From Streptomyces sp. NBC_01341 (GTDB lineage: Bacteria; Actinomycetota; Actinomycetes; Streptomycetales; Streptomycetaceae): a stretch of 64,000 nucleotides of DNA. The stretch lies in the NCBI RefSeq assembly GCF_035946055.1, contig NZ_CP108364.1, forward strand, positions 496,001-560,000, written 5' to 3'. The translations under genes were made by a program, and so were the position numbers. The notes below the pieces were generated by a model that saw nothing but the letters and a program-made list of their open reading frames with translations, had not been told where the DNA came from and ran no database searches. Below are positions 8,317 to 17,279 of the stretch, in pieces. The number at the start of each line of letters is the position of its first letter. Within the stretch, counting starts at the first letter, position 1.

Positions 8317-9549
8317 ATGGCCCCCCACATGCCTGACACCCCCGCAGTGCACCGCCACCGACGGCGTCCCGGCCTCATCGCCGTCGCGGCGGGCGCTCTC
8401 GTCGCTCTGATCGCAGGCTTCCTCTCCTGGCCCGGCGCCGACCGCGCCGAGGCCGCGCCCGCTGCTTTCGCGCACCCGGGAGTCACCGTCTCCCAGGGCC
8501 AACTGGACTTCGTACGGGGCAAGGTGAACTCCGGCGCCCAGCCCTGGAAGGGCGCGTACGACCAGATGATGGCGAGCAGGTACGCCGACCTGAACCGGAC
8601 CCCCGCGCCTCGCGCGACCGTGGAGTGCGGCTCGTACTCCAACCCCAACTACGGCTGCACGGACGAGCGGGAGGACGCGATAGCCGCGTACACCGACGCG
8701 CTCGCCTGGTACATCACGCGCGACGAGCGGTACGCGAAGAAGTCCATCCAGCTGATGGACGCCTGGTCGGCGGTCATCAAGAGCCACACCAACAGCAATG
8801 CCCCGCTGCAGACCGGATGGGCCGGCTCCTCGTGGCCCAAGGCGGCCGAAATCATCAAGTACACCTATACCGGGACGTGGGCCAACTCCGGCCGCTTCTC
8901 GACCATGCTGCGTGACGTCTACCTGCCCAAGGTCATCAACGGCTCCAACTCCAACGGCAATTGGGAACTGTCGATGATGGAAGCCGCTGTCGGCATCTCC
9001 GTCTTCCTCGAGGACAGGACGTCGTACGACAAGGCCATGGCGAAGTTCCGGACGCGCACGGCGGCTTACGTCTACCTCGCCTCCGACGGCGCCCTGCCCA
9101 GGACCGTCCCGAGCCAGAACCTCGACACCACGGCCAAGATCGTCAGCTACTGGCAGGGGCAGTCCACCTTCGTCACCGGACTCACCCAGGAGACCTGCCG
9201 CGACTTCACGCACACGGGCTACGGCATTTCGGCCATCGCCCACGTGGCCGAGACCAGCCGGATCCAGGGGCAGGACCTCTACGGCACGGACGTGGGCGAG
9301 CGGCTTCGGCAGGCGCTCGGCTTCCAGTCCAAGTACCAGCTCGGCGAACCGGTCCCCGGCTCGCTGTGCGGTGGATCGCTGCACCTGGGCCTCGGACCCG
9401 TCACCGAGGTGGGCTACAACGCTCTGCACAACCGTCTCGGAATCGCGATGACCAACACCCAGCGGCTGACCGAGCAGAGCCGGCCTGCCGGCAGCAACAA
9501 CCTCTTCGTGGCCTGGGAGACCCTGACCCACGGCGACAACCCGTCCTGA
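8317..9549 (+). CDS. Secreted alginate lyase family protein
   Basis: 410 residues from ATG 8317 (a second ATG lies 12 bases on; GAAGAACGG just upstream is a weak ribosome site). It opens with a basic stretch (HRHRRR), a hydrophobic core (LIAVAAGALVALIAGFLSW) and an Ala-rich signal peptidase region (ADRAEAAPAA), so it is exported. The mature part matches the alginate-lyase helical toroid family (PF05426): QPWKGAYDQMMAS, WYITRDERYAKKSIQLMDAWS, and NGNWELSMMEAAVGISVFL, where the Asn and nearby His/Tyr form the active site in characterised lyases. These enzymes cleave uronate polysaccharides by beta-elimination; the actual polymer is unknown. Monocistronic, followed by a hairpin. Confidence 0.88.
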   Translation: MAPHMPDTPAVHRHRRRPGLIAVAAGALVALIAGFLSWPGADRAEAAPAAFAHPGVTVSQGQLDFVRGKVNSGAQPWKGAYDQMMASRYADLNRTPAPRATVECGSYSNPNYGCTDEREDAIAAYTDALAWYITRDERYAKKSIQLMDAWSAVIKSHTNSNAPLQTGWAGSSWPKAAEIIKYTYTGTWANSGRFSTMLRDVYLPKVINGSNSNGNWELSMMEAAVGISVFLEDRTSYDKAMAKFRTRTAAYVYLASDGALPRTVPSQNLDTTAKIVSYWQGQSTFVTGLTQETCRDFTHTGYGISAIAHVAETSRIQGQDLYGTDVGERLRQALGFQSKYQLGEPVPGSLCGGSLHLGLGPVTEVGYNALHNRLGIAMTNTQRLTEQSRPAGSNNLFVAWETLTHGDNPS

Positions 9550-9575
9550 CCCCCCCTCCCGGGAGGAGAGGAGGA

Positions 9576-9605
9576 ATGCCCCCGCGGTCCGGGCTGCGGG
9601 GGCAT
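9576..9605 (+). terminator. Hairpin terminator between convergent genes
   Basis: ATGCCCCCGC at 9576-9585 pairs perfectly with 9596-9605 around a 10-base loop, 27 bases after the lyase stop and 58 bases before the stop of the convergent membrane-protein gene. Confidence 0.75.
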
Positions 9606-9663
9606 CCCTCCGGGCCGGGCCGGCTCTGTACCCGAGGTGCGGACGCCCTGCCCCCGCTGCCGG

Positions 9664-10563
9664 TCAACCGCGGCCCAGCAGCCCGCCGAGAAGTCCTCCC
9701 AGGAGATCCCCGATCGGACCACCGGAGGCAGACGCGTCGCCGTCGTCTTCGGGGTCCGGCGTGCCGCCGCCCCCGTCGGCGGGCGGAACTCCGGGTCCCG
9801 ACTGGCCGCCGGTCCCCGGAGCCGGCGAGGGCGAGTTACTCGCGGGCTCCGTGCCACCCGTGCCGTCCTGCGCACCTCCGTCGGAGGGCATGGCGGAGTC
9901 CCGCGGACCGGCGGGCGGAACGGCCGGCCGCGCGTCGGCGACGCGGATGTCCGCCGGGTCGGAGGAAGCCTCGACGCGAAGCGGATCGGCGGACCGGCCG
10001 GCAGCGGAGGGATGCGCCCGATCCCGTGCCGCCGGTGTGGACGCGCGCGGCACGGGATCCCCGGCCGGCGCGGCACGGCCCTCGTCCTCGCTCGCGGCCG
10101 GCTTCTCGCCTCCGCCGCGTTCCAGACCCATCGCCCGCGGCAGCTGCAGGAACGGAGCGCTGGAGTCCCCTCCGATCAGGGCGATGCCCACGGTCGTGGC
10201 GTAGCAGGCGCAGTAGAGCGCGGTTGCTGTTCCCGCGAGGCGCCAGGTCCGGCTGCGCCGCCCGGTGGCGTCGACGAAGACCGGCCGGCCGGAGCGCACG
10301 GCGTCCGGCGCGCTCACTCCGTCACCAGGCACAGCCGCAGCAGCGCACTCCGCGCTCTCGACGGAACGCCGGAGGGTCTGCGCGGCGTCGGCGCTCCGGT
10401 GGTGGACGGCCGGCCGGCCGTCGCCTGTGTCCTCCGCCCCTTCGCCCTGTACGTCACCGGCTGTCGCGCCGCGTATGCCCACCTGGTTCTCCACCTGTGT
10501 CGGCCTGCCGAACGGGTCGTCGGCAGGGCTCGTCCATTGCCGGGGTCCGCACCCCGCGTGCAC
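9664..10563 (-). CDS. Proline/glycine-rich single-pass membrane protein
   Basis: 299 residues if read from ATG 10563; the true start may be further in, as the first ~90 residues are low-complexity. A basic segment (RPVFVDATGRRSRTWR) precedes one membrane helix at about residues 105-127 (LAGTATALYCACYATTVGIALIG), giving an extracytoplasmic C-terminal half very rich in Pro, Gly, Ser and Asp that ends in GGPIGDLLGGLLGGLLGRG. The RPxFVDxxGRR-R entry sequence resembles that found in Streptomyces cell-surface proteins near polysaccharide-handling glycosyltransferases (from memory of the family, not tested). It has no catalytic domain and no neighbour of clear function. Confidence 0.6.
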   Translation of the reverse strand: MHAGCGPRQWTSPADDPFGRPTQVENQVGIRGATAGDVQGEGAEDTGDGRPAVHHRSADAAQTLRRSVESAECAAAAVPGDGVSAPDAVRSGRPVFVDATGRRSRTWRLAGTATALYCACYATTVGIALIGGDSSAPFLQLPRAMGLERGGGEKPAASEDEGRAAPAGDPVPRASTPAARDRAHPSAAGRSADPLRVEASSDPADIRVADARPAVPPAGPRDSAMPSDGGAQDGTGGTEPASNSPSPAPGTGGQSGPGVPPADGGGGTPDPEDDGDASASGGPIGDLLGGLLGGLLGRG

Positions 10564-10897
10564 CGAAGGGGTCCTGCAACGCCGCCGGGCCGATCGTCTC
10601 CTCCAGGGTATTCGGACTCAACGGCCTTACGGATTGGTTCGATTGACCGGGCGGGCCGAGATCCGGCTCCGCGCGGACCGGGACAGCGGGGCTGCACCGG
10701 AGCCCCGCCGCGGGGACACGGGCGGGCGGCGCAGGGCCGCCCCCTCCGGCGACCGGGCGTGACGTCGGCCGGACCGCGCCGGGCAGGCCGCGCCGAGCAG
10801 GTCACCACCAGAGCGGGGAATACCCCCCTGGGGTATATGGTTCACCTCTGTGTATCCGCCGGAGCGGCGCAGGACGAGCTCACGATGGGAGACGGTC
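10564..10897 (+). other. Divergent intergenic region with copper-type operator
   Basis: 334 bases between the divergent membrane-protein genes. It contains the CsoR-like palindrome at 10820-10836, described separately, and GGGAGA before the ATG at 10898. Nothing else recognisable. Confidence 0.5.
10820..10836 (+). promoter_or_regulatory. CsoR-family operator-like palindrome
   Basis: ATACCCCCCTGGGGTAT: arms ATACCCC (10820-10826) and GGGGTAT (10830-10836) around a 3-base centre. This G/C-tract palindrome flanked by TA is the form bound by copper sensors of the CsoR family (TACCC...GGGTA). It lies 61 bases before the DUF4396 start, within a normal promoter distance. Persulfide-sensing CstR or other CsoR relatives bind similar sites, so the ligand is not settled. 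Confidence 0.65.
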
Positions 10898-11401
10898 ATG
10901 GACGACAGCGCGCACCACACCGGAATCGCACACGGCCACACGGCGCACGAAGGACATCCGAGAGGTGGGGTCACCTGGGGCTCCGCAGCGAAGGCCACCC
11001 TGCACTGCTTGACCGGCTGCGCCGTCGGCGAGATCCTCGGGATGGTCATCGGCACCGCCCTGGCGTGGGGCAACGCACCCACCATGATCCTTGCGATCAC
11101 CCTTGCGTTCGTCTTCGGGTATTCCTTCACCCTGTTCGCGATCCGCGGGGCCGGCCTGGACGTGAGGGCCGCCCTGAAGGTGGCCCTGGCGGCCGACACC
11201 GTTTCCATCGCGGTGATGGAACTCGTGGACAACGGCATCATCGCGCTGGTGCCGGGCGCGATGGAGGCACAGCTGGCGGACGGACTGTTCTGGTGGGCCC
11301 TGCTGGGTGGCCTGGCCGTCGCCTTCGTGATCACGACCCCCGTCAACAAGTGGATGATCGGCCGCGGCAAGGGTCACGCGGTCGTCCACGCATACCACTG
11401 A
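10898..11401 (+). CDS. DUF4396 family integral membrane protein
   Basis: 167 residues from ATG 10898 with GGGAGA 6 bases upstream; an earlier in-frame ATG at 10850 lacks a site and would run through the leader. The N-terminus is His-rich (HHTGIAHGHTAHEGH), a possible metal-binding tail. Four hydrophobic helices follow, including an LHCLTGCAVGEILGMVIG segment with paired Cys, then NPTVNKW-type ends (TTPVNKWMIGRG). DUF4396 function is not known. The CsoR-like operator, the His-rich tail and the CxxxxC helix together suggest a role in copper handling (inference). A 16-bp hairpin terminator follows. Confidence 0.85.
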   Translation: MDDSAHHTGIAHGHTAHEGHPRGGVTWGSAAKATLHCLTGCAVGEILGMVIGTALAWGNAPTMILAITLAFVFGYSFTLFAIRGAGLDVRAALKVALAADTVSIAVMELVDNGIIALVPGAMEAQLADGLFWWALLGGLAVAFVITTPVNKWMIGRGKGHAVVHAYH

Positions 11402-11445
11402 CGGCCCCGCGCTGCCCGAACGGCGCAGCGACGGGCCGCACCGCT

Positions 11446-11487
11446 CGTGGGGGGCGATGCCGGCGGTGCAGGGCATCGCCCCCCACG
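11446..11487 (+). terminator. Strong hairpin terminator after the DUF4396 gene
   Basis: A perfect 16-bp stem, CGTGGGGGGCGATGCC at 11446-11461 paired with 11472-11487, 10-base loop, 45 bases after the stop and ahead of a convergent gene. Confidence 0.8.
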
Positions 11488-11535
11488 CACGGCTGTCCAC
11501 TGCCGGCCGTCTCCGCCGGCGAGGCTCGGAGCCGG

Positions 11536-11844
11536 TCAGAGGTCGCTGTCGATCCCGGTGACCGCGGGTGATCCGAGCGGCGCGTCCGTCTCCGAGTACC
11601 CGGTCTCCTGAAGCGCGCTGGAGACGAGCCCCACGGCCTCCAGTTCCGCCTCGTACCGGTCGGAGGCATCGACTTCGAGCCGGATGGAGAAGGTGCCGTC
11701 GTCGTTGAGGGTGAGCAGGTCCAGCCCTTCGCTCTCACTCACGTCCGTGTGCTGCGCGGCGAGCTTGCCCTCCAGCGCGGCACGGGAGGTGTCCGTGATG
11801 CCGGTGACGAAAGTTCCGGGCACGGTGATGACAAAGGTGGTCAT
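11536..11844 (-). CDS. Small acidic protein of unknown function
   Basis: 102 residues from ATG 11844; AGGAG lies in GTGAGGAGCTGCC just upstream. No signal peptide or membrane helix. The sequence starts MTTFVITVPGTFVTGI and reads as an alternating beta/alpha small domain with many Asp/Glu. No family recognised; it looks like a conserved single-domain actinobacterial hypothetical. Convergent with the DUF4396 gene and monocistronic. Confidence 0.75.
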   Translation of the reverse strand: MTTFVITVPGTFVTGITDTSRAALEGKLAAQHTDVSESEGLDLLTLNDDGTFSIRLEVDASDRYEAELEAVGLVSSALQETGYSETDAPLGSPAVTGIDSDL

Positions 11845-12079
11845 GGCAGCTCCTCACGTCCGGTGCGCAAACGTCTTGCGTCTCGTTCCGACTGCCCACA
11901 TTTTCAGAAGTCACCGAGGAACCCGCCCAAGCCGGGACGGTACGTCGCCGAGGGCTACCCGCCCGGCCACTCGCGTGCGGCGCCGGACCCCTCTCCCTCC
12001 GCCCGCGACGCGAACGCACATCTCGCATCGGACGGGCCGGGCTTCGCGCCGGCCGCCCTCATGGGGTACGAAGTCCGGT

Positions 12080-12676
12080 GTGAACGAAGAGACCCGACCC
12101 GCGACCGTGCGCGTGTTCATCGCCCTCGCCCCGCCCGACCACGCGAAGGAGGAGCTCGCGCGAGTACTGCGCCCCGCTTACGGCACGCACTCCCGGATGC
12201 GGTGGAACCGGATCGAGGACTGGCACATCACTCTGGCGTTCCTGGGAGAGCTGCCGGTCGCGAGCGTTCCGCTCCTTCGGCAGCCACTGGCCGGCCTCGC
12301 GGCGGCGCAGCCTGCACCGCGGCTGGCGCTGCGGGGCAGCGGACACTTCGACGACCGGGTGCTGTGGAGCGGTGTCGACGGAGACCTCGACGAGCTGCAC
12401 ATGCTCGCCGCCGACGTGCGCAGCGTGGTCAAGCGGTGCGGCATCGTCTTCGAGGAGCGACCGCTGCGGCCCCATCTGACGCTGGCCCGGGCCCGCCGAG
12501 GAGATCTGACCTCGACGGCGGAGATCGCCACGGGGTTCGCCGGATTCAGCGGTACTCCGTGGCTCGCCGAGCGTCTGCACCTGGTCGGCAGCAACGCCGG
12601 GCGCAGTCGGGAGCCGATCCGCTACCGCGACATCGAGGCCTGGCCTTTCGACGGCGGGCACCACGGCGCGTCCTGA
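12080..12676 (+). CDS. thpR: RNA 2',3'-cyclic phosphodiesterase (ThpR/LigT family)
   Basis: 198 residues from a GTG at 12080; another GTG at 12107 (giving VRVFIALAPP, the usual family opening) is an equally good start and neither has a clear Shine-Dalgarno. The two catalytic HxTL motifs of the 2H phosphoesterase fold are present: HITLAFLG and, about 85 residues later, HLTLARAR. The family hydrolyses 2',3'-cyclic phosphate RNA ends to 2'-phosphates. Cytoplasmic, monocistronic. Confidence 0.9.
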   Translation: MNEETRPATVRVFIALAPPDHAKEELARVLRPAYGTHSRMRWNRIEDWHITLAFLGELPVASVPLLRQPLAGLAAAQPAPRLALRGSGHFDDRVLWSGVDGDLDELHMLAADVRSVVKRCGIVFEERPLRPHLTLARARRGDLTSTAEIATGFAGFSGTPWLAERLHLVGSNAGRSREPIRYRDIEAWPFDGGHHGAS

Positions 12677-12761
12677 ACAGACCGCCGGCCGGTGACCACC
12701 GCGCGGGGCGGGGCCACTCCGGTCTGGGGCTGCGGCGCGGGATGCCGTCGGCAACGGCGGC

Positions 12762-13322
12762 TCAGAAGGACCATCGGGTGTGGGAGTAGACCCCGTCGTC
12801 CCGGCCGAATCCGTACGCCGTGTCCGGGGACACCGCGAAGACCAGCACGTCCCCGCGCCGGAAGGCGTCCCCGATCCCGTGGAAGGTGCCCTCGGGTGAG
12901 GTGATGTGCGCTCCGTACTTCGTCTCGTACGCGGCGGCCACCTCGTCCAGGATCGCGGGGTCGGCGACCGGATCCGCCTTTCCCTCGACGACGACGTCGA
13001 GCCCCTCGGTGAGCGAGTTCCTCCCCGTGGTCAGTGCGCAGTGCCCGTCATGCGCGAGGTTCTTCGCCTTCTGCTCCGCGGTTCCGGTGGAGAAGTACAG
13101 CACCCCGTCGTGCCAGGCCGCGATCACGGGAGTGACGTGCAGGCGCCCGTCCGGCCGCACGGTGGACACCCAGAAGATCTCAGCGGACTGCAACTGCTTC
13201 TGCGCGTCCGCCCACGCGGTGGCCGTGACGTCCTCGGCGCCCGGGCGGGCCTGGAGCGCCGAGCTGTAGCGGGCGTCGAGTTCGGTGGTGGGCTGCTGCT
13301 TGCGGGATCCGTGTGTCGGCAT
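12762..13322 (-). CDS. Pyridoxamine 5'-phosphate oxidase-fold protein
   Basis: 186 residues from ATG 13322 with a very good AAGGAG 6 bases upstream. The split-barrel flavin fold is shown by IFWVSTVRPDGRLHVTPVIAAWHDGVLYFST, then KAKNLAHDGHCALTTG and DVVVEGKADPV, typical of FMN- or F420-binding PPOX proteins rather than true PdxH. Substrate unknown. Soluble. Monocistronic. Confidence 0.9.
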   Translation of the reverse strand: MPTHGSRKQQPTTELDARYSSALQARPGAEDVTATAWADAQKQLQSAEIFWVSTVRPDGRLHVTPVIAAWHDGVLYFSTGTAEQKAKNLAHDGHCALTTGRNSLTEGLDVVVEGKADPVADPAILDEVAAAYETKYGAHITSPEGTFHGIGDAFRRGDVLVFAVSPDTAYGFGRDDGVYSHTRWSF

Positions 13323-13475
13323 GGCAGATCTCCTTCCGTCCTACTCCGTCAACGACCCGATGGCTCGGTGGGATTCACGTCACACCCGTTTGCGCCCACC
13401 ACGGACCCGTCCGGGCGACCCGTGCGGGACGTCGAGGCTTTCCGGACGCGGGATCCTGCCCAATCGCCCGAGTCG

Positions 13476-13651
13476 ATGACGGACGAACTCGGGCTGCACC
13501 GCGCCGAGGCGTCCGCGAATCCGGCGAATCTGCCCTCACAACGGGTGCTGCGCCGCAACGGGTTCAGCCCGTACGGCGTCGCACATTCCTCGACCTTCTC
13601 GACGGGAGCTGGCGCGACGGGCTGCTGTGGGAACGCGTCCTCAGCGAGTAG
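13476..13651 (+). pseudogene. Remnant of a GNAT acetyltransferase (C-terminal end, frameshifted)
   Basis: From 13476 one frame reads a RimJ/RimL-type C-terminus (ELGLHRAEASANPANLPSQR, then VLRRNGFSPYGVA); the match continues from about 13600 in another frame (LDGSWRDGLLWERVLSE, stop at 13649-13651). Adding one C near 13597 would join them. Only the last ~55 residues of a ~180-residue domain exist, with no N-terminal half upstream, so this is a gene relic even if the frameshift were a base error. The surrounding 13323-13475 and 13652-13868 hold no other gene. Confidence 0.65.
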
Positions 13652-13868
13652 TCGGTCACCGGAGACGTCGTTCGCGCGCCGGGCCCGGCAGGTTCCGGCG
13701 CGCGCGTCCCGATCCGTGCACCCGCGCCGTCCGGGCGTGACCGGCCACGTTAAGTCGTGACGACCGATGCCGGTGGCGGTCGCCCCGTCTAGTGTTCCCA
13801 CTGTCGCGCCGTCTCCCGCTTCAACCCCGGCGCGTCGTCACCACGTACGCCGAACACGAAGGAAGTAC

Positions 13869-14810
13869 ATGATCATTCGCCCTACGACCGAGGTCGACCT
13901 CGAGCGTGTCGTCGCCGTCACCGTCGACGAACCCGTCGGCTGGATCGAGGCCGATCGCTATGTCGACGAACTCGGCCAGGGTATGTACCGGCCGGAATGG
14001 ACCTGGATCGCCGAGGAGGACGACCGGGTCGTGGCCCGGGCGCTGTGGTGGGGGCAGGCCTCCAGCACGCACCCGATCGCCCTTGACTGTCTGCACGTGG
14101 ACGGCTCGGTCACCGATCCGTCGGCACTCGCCACCGCGCTCCTGAGCGCCGGCCTGGGGGCGTTCGCCTCGCGGGGCGCATCCAGGCTCCCGCTGTACAA
14201 CCTGACGCTGCGGCCCGACTGGCGCTCGGATCCGGCCGCGGCAGGCGCCCTCGCCTGGCGCCGCACAGCGGCACTGGCCGCCGGGCTGACGGACGAGGTG
14301 GAGCGCCTGAGGCTGGAGTGGCGCCCCGAAGCCGGAGTGCCTCGGTCCCGCGGCAGGCTCACCTTCACCCAGGCGACCGACGAGGAGTTCCTGGAGGTGT
14401 TCCGGCGGATCGCCGAAGGCAGCCTGGACGGTGAGACCCGACGGAATCTGGCGATCCGCGGCCCCGAGGCCACCGCGCGGGAGGAGATGGACTTCTACCT
14501 CAGCTGCCCCGGCAAGCGGGACTGGTGGCGGCTGGCCCGCACCCCCGAGGGCGAGATCGCAGGCCTCGCGGTCCCCTCGGCCACGCCGTACAACCGTAAC
14601 GTCGGCTACCTGGGCGTCGTACCGGAGTTCCGCGGTCGCGGGTACGTCGACGACGTGCTCGCCGAGATCACGCGGGTACAGGCGGAGTCCGGCGCCGAAC
14701 TGATCACCGCCACCACGGATACGGGCAACGCCCCGATGGCAGCGGCGTTCGCCCGGGCCGGCTATCGCACGACCGAGATCCGGATGATCTACTCGGCGCC
14801 CGTGTCATGA
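13869..14810 (+). CDS. GNAT family N-acetyltransferase
   Basis: 313 residues from ATG 13869, chosen for GAAGGAAG just upstream over in-frame starts further 5'. The C-terminal half holds the acetyl-CoA site: VGYLGVVPEFRGRGYVDDVLAEI (motif A, RGRGY) followed by TDTGNAPMAAAFARAGYRTTEIRM. The N-terminal half looks like a degenerate GNAT domain, so this is a two-domain member. Substrate unknown. It converges with and overlaps by 6 bases the 3' end of the LAL pseudogene. Confidence 0.88.
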   Translation: MIIRPTTEVDLERVVAVTVDEPVGWIEADRYVDELGQGMYRPEWTWIAEEDDRVVARALWWGQASSTHPIALDCLHVDGSVTDPSALATALLSAGLGAFASRGASRLPLYNLTLRPDWRSDPAAAGALAWRRTAALAAGLTDEVERLRLEWRPEAGVPRSRGRLTFTQATDEEFLEVFRRIAEGSLDGETRRNLAIRGPEATAREEMDFYLSCPGKRDWWRLARTPEGEIAGLAVPSATPYNRNVGYLGVVPEFRGRGYVDDVLAEITRVQAESGAELITATTDTGNAPMAAAFARAGYRTTEIRMIYSAPVS

Positions 14811-17184
14811 CGAAAGGAGCGAGGCCAGTTCGGTCCGGGAACCGACGCCGAGCTTGGGGAAGGCACGGTAGAGGTGATGCCCCACGGTGCGCGGACTGAG
14901 GAACAGCTGTGTGGCGATCTCACGGTTGGTCGCCCCCGTGGCGGCGAGTCGCACGACCTCCCGTTCCTGCGGGCTCAGCCGGCTGATCCGGATGTCGGCA
15001 CCGCCCCCGGACGGGTCCTGGTTCCCGCCCGCTGCCCGCAGCTCGGCACGGGCCCGTCGGGCCCAGGGGTGGGCGTCCAACTGCTCGAAGGTGGTCAGCG
15101 CCTCGTGGAGGTGGTCGCGGGCGTCGATCCGGCGCCGCATCCGGCGCAGCCATTCGCCGTAGGCGAGTTCGGTCCGGGCCCGCTCGAATCCGCTGCCGCT
15201 CGCGTGAGCCCGCAGGGCCGACTCGAAGTGGTGCTCGGCATCGTCGTCGGTGCTGGTCAGGGCCGTGCAGCGGTGGGCCGAGGCGGTCGTGGCGGGGTGC
15301 CCCGTGGCCACGGCCCAGTCCGCGAGCCGACGGGCGGGCTCCACCGCCCGTTCCGGGCAGCCTGCGCGCACGGCGGCTTCGACGAGGTCGGGCAGCAAGT
15401 GGTGGGCGAGTACGGGGTGCCCGGCTGCCGCGAGTGCCGCGCCGAGGTGCTCGAGTGCCTCCTCGGCCCGGCCGAGTCCGAGCTCGAGCAAGCCCAGGGC
15501 CCACGGGGCGGTCGCCGTAGCCTGCCCGACGCCGCGGGGGCGGGCGTAGGCCAGCGCCTGCTCCGCCAGGGAACGGGTGGTCTCCTCATCTCCCCGGACC
15601 GCGTCCGGAACGGCCAGGACGGAGCGGAGATGGGCTGCCCTGTGATCGAGGTCGTAGTGGTCGGCGAGCTGAAGCGCTTCGGACGCGTGCGTCCGCGCCT
15701 CGTCGAACCTGCCGAGCGAGAGCTCCGCCACCACCAGCAGGTGCAGCGTGGTGGGCAGCCACCCGCTGATGCCCTGGCCACGGCAGAGCTCCACAACGGC
15801 GGTGGCGATCTCGTTCGCGGTTTCGTGGGCTCCGGTCAATTGACAGTAGATACCGGTCATCAGGCGGTCCATGAGCCCGGTCCGGGGAAGTCCGCAGGCC
15901 CTGACGAGCGTGCGCAACACGTCCAGGGCCTCGGGAACCCGGCCACTGAGCAGGAGGGCGGGCACTGCCGGCACGGGAAGGTCCGGGTCGCGGTCCGCGA
16001 TCCGGCGAATGAGGTCGGTGTCCGCCGAGGAGAGGGCCGCGTGCACGGCGTCGGTCAGCAGGGAGGCGAGCTTGTCGGGACGACTGCGCGAGACGGCTTC
16101 CGTGCCGTCCATCAGCATGCGTCCGGCAGTCGCCGGGCTGCCGTGACCGAGCTCGACCACGGCCCGGACGCGGGCGAGATCGGCCTCTGTTCCGGGATCG
16201 GTCAGGGGGAGCGGCACCTGGTCGGCGAGGAGGCCGGCGCGTACGTCCTGGCCCGCTTCGGCGGCCTTCTGGGCCGCCCCGATCAGTCGTCGCGCCCGCT
16301 TGTGCGGGTCCTCCGTGAGCTGGGCGGCCCGCTCGTACGCGGCCGACGCGGACGCCATCGCCTGCCTGCTTCCGGCCCACCCGGCGACGTGCTCCAGCTC
16401 GGCCGCCACCCGTTCGTCGGGTCCTGTCGCCGCCGCTGCGAGGTGCCAGGCCCGCCGGTGCCCGTGCCGGTCGGTGTCCAGCGTCGCCGCCAGCGCTTCG
16501 TGGGCGGCGATCCGCCTGACCAGGGGGGCTCCCTGATAGGCGGCGTTCCGCACCAGCGGGTGCCGGAAGCGCGGAGTGCGGCTGGACACGGAGACCAGCC
16601 CCGCACGCTCGGCGGGTTCCAGGTCCTCGACCGCGGCCCCCAGCCGGCCCGCGGCACCCAGCACGAGGGACAGTTCCCCGGTGTCGTCCGCGGCGGAGAC
16701 CAGAAGCACCACCTGGGTCGCTTCGGGCAGCCGGCCGATCTGGCGGGCGAAGGAGTCCTGCAACCGGCCGGGCAGCGCGGACGGCCCTTCGGGCAACGCG
16801 AGCGGGCCGAGCTGCCCCGCCCGCTGGGCCGGGGTCAGAGCGCCCGGCAGATCGAGAAGGGCGAGCGGGTTGCCGTGCGCCCGCTCGATGATCGTCTCCG
16901 CGACGGGCGGCAGCAACCCGGTGACCAGCGAGGCGGCCGCCGTCCGGTCGAGACCCCTGATGTGCAGCGTGGGAAGCCCCGGGGCCACGCTGCCGTGAGC
17001 GCCGTCGCGCGCGGCGAAGAGCAGGGCGGCGGCCTCGGCGCCGAGCCGGCGGGCCGCGAAGGTGAGTGCGTCCACGGTCGGCTGGTCGAGCCACTGCACG
17101 TCGAAGACCGGCGCCCCTCCCCTGCCTGCAGTCGGTCAGGATCCGCTCGATCCGGTCCTGCTCCGCACCGCGTCCCAGCAACAT
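14805..17184 (-). pseudogene. LAL (LuxR, large ATP-binding) regulator lacking its P-loop
   Basis: The long frame 17099-14805 encodes the TPR-like middle and a good C-terminal LuxR helix-turn-helix (RLSPQEREVVRLAATGATNR, then QLFLSPRTVGHHLYRAFPKL). It begins just after the Walker B position (VQWLDQPTVDALTFAARRLG). About 80 bases upstream, another frame from ATG 17184 encodes the normal LAL N-terminus (MLLGRGAEQDRIERILTDC). The ~90 residues that should lie between, with the Walker A motif, are missing and the two parts are out of frame. I read this as an internal deletion that killed the ATPase and the frame. The C-terminal part could still be made from the GTG at 17099. Confidence 0.8.
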
Positions 17185-17279
17185 CCGGCCCCCGCCATCG
17201 AGTTCGTCCACGCCTCGTGGAAGTAGTACCAGGTGGGAGCGGGCGGCAACCGGGGCAGGCCCCGCGCATGGCGAAGACC

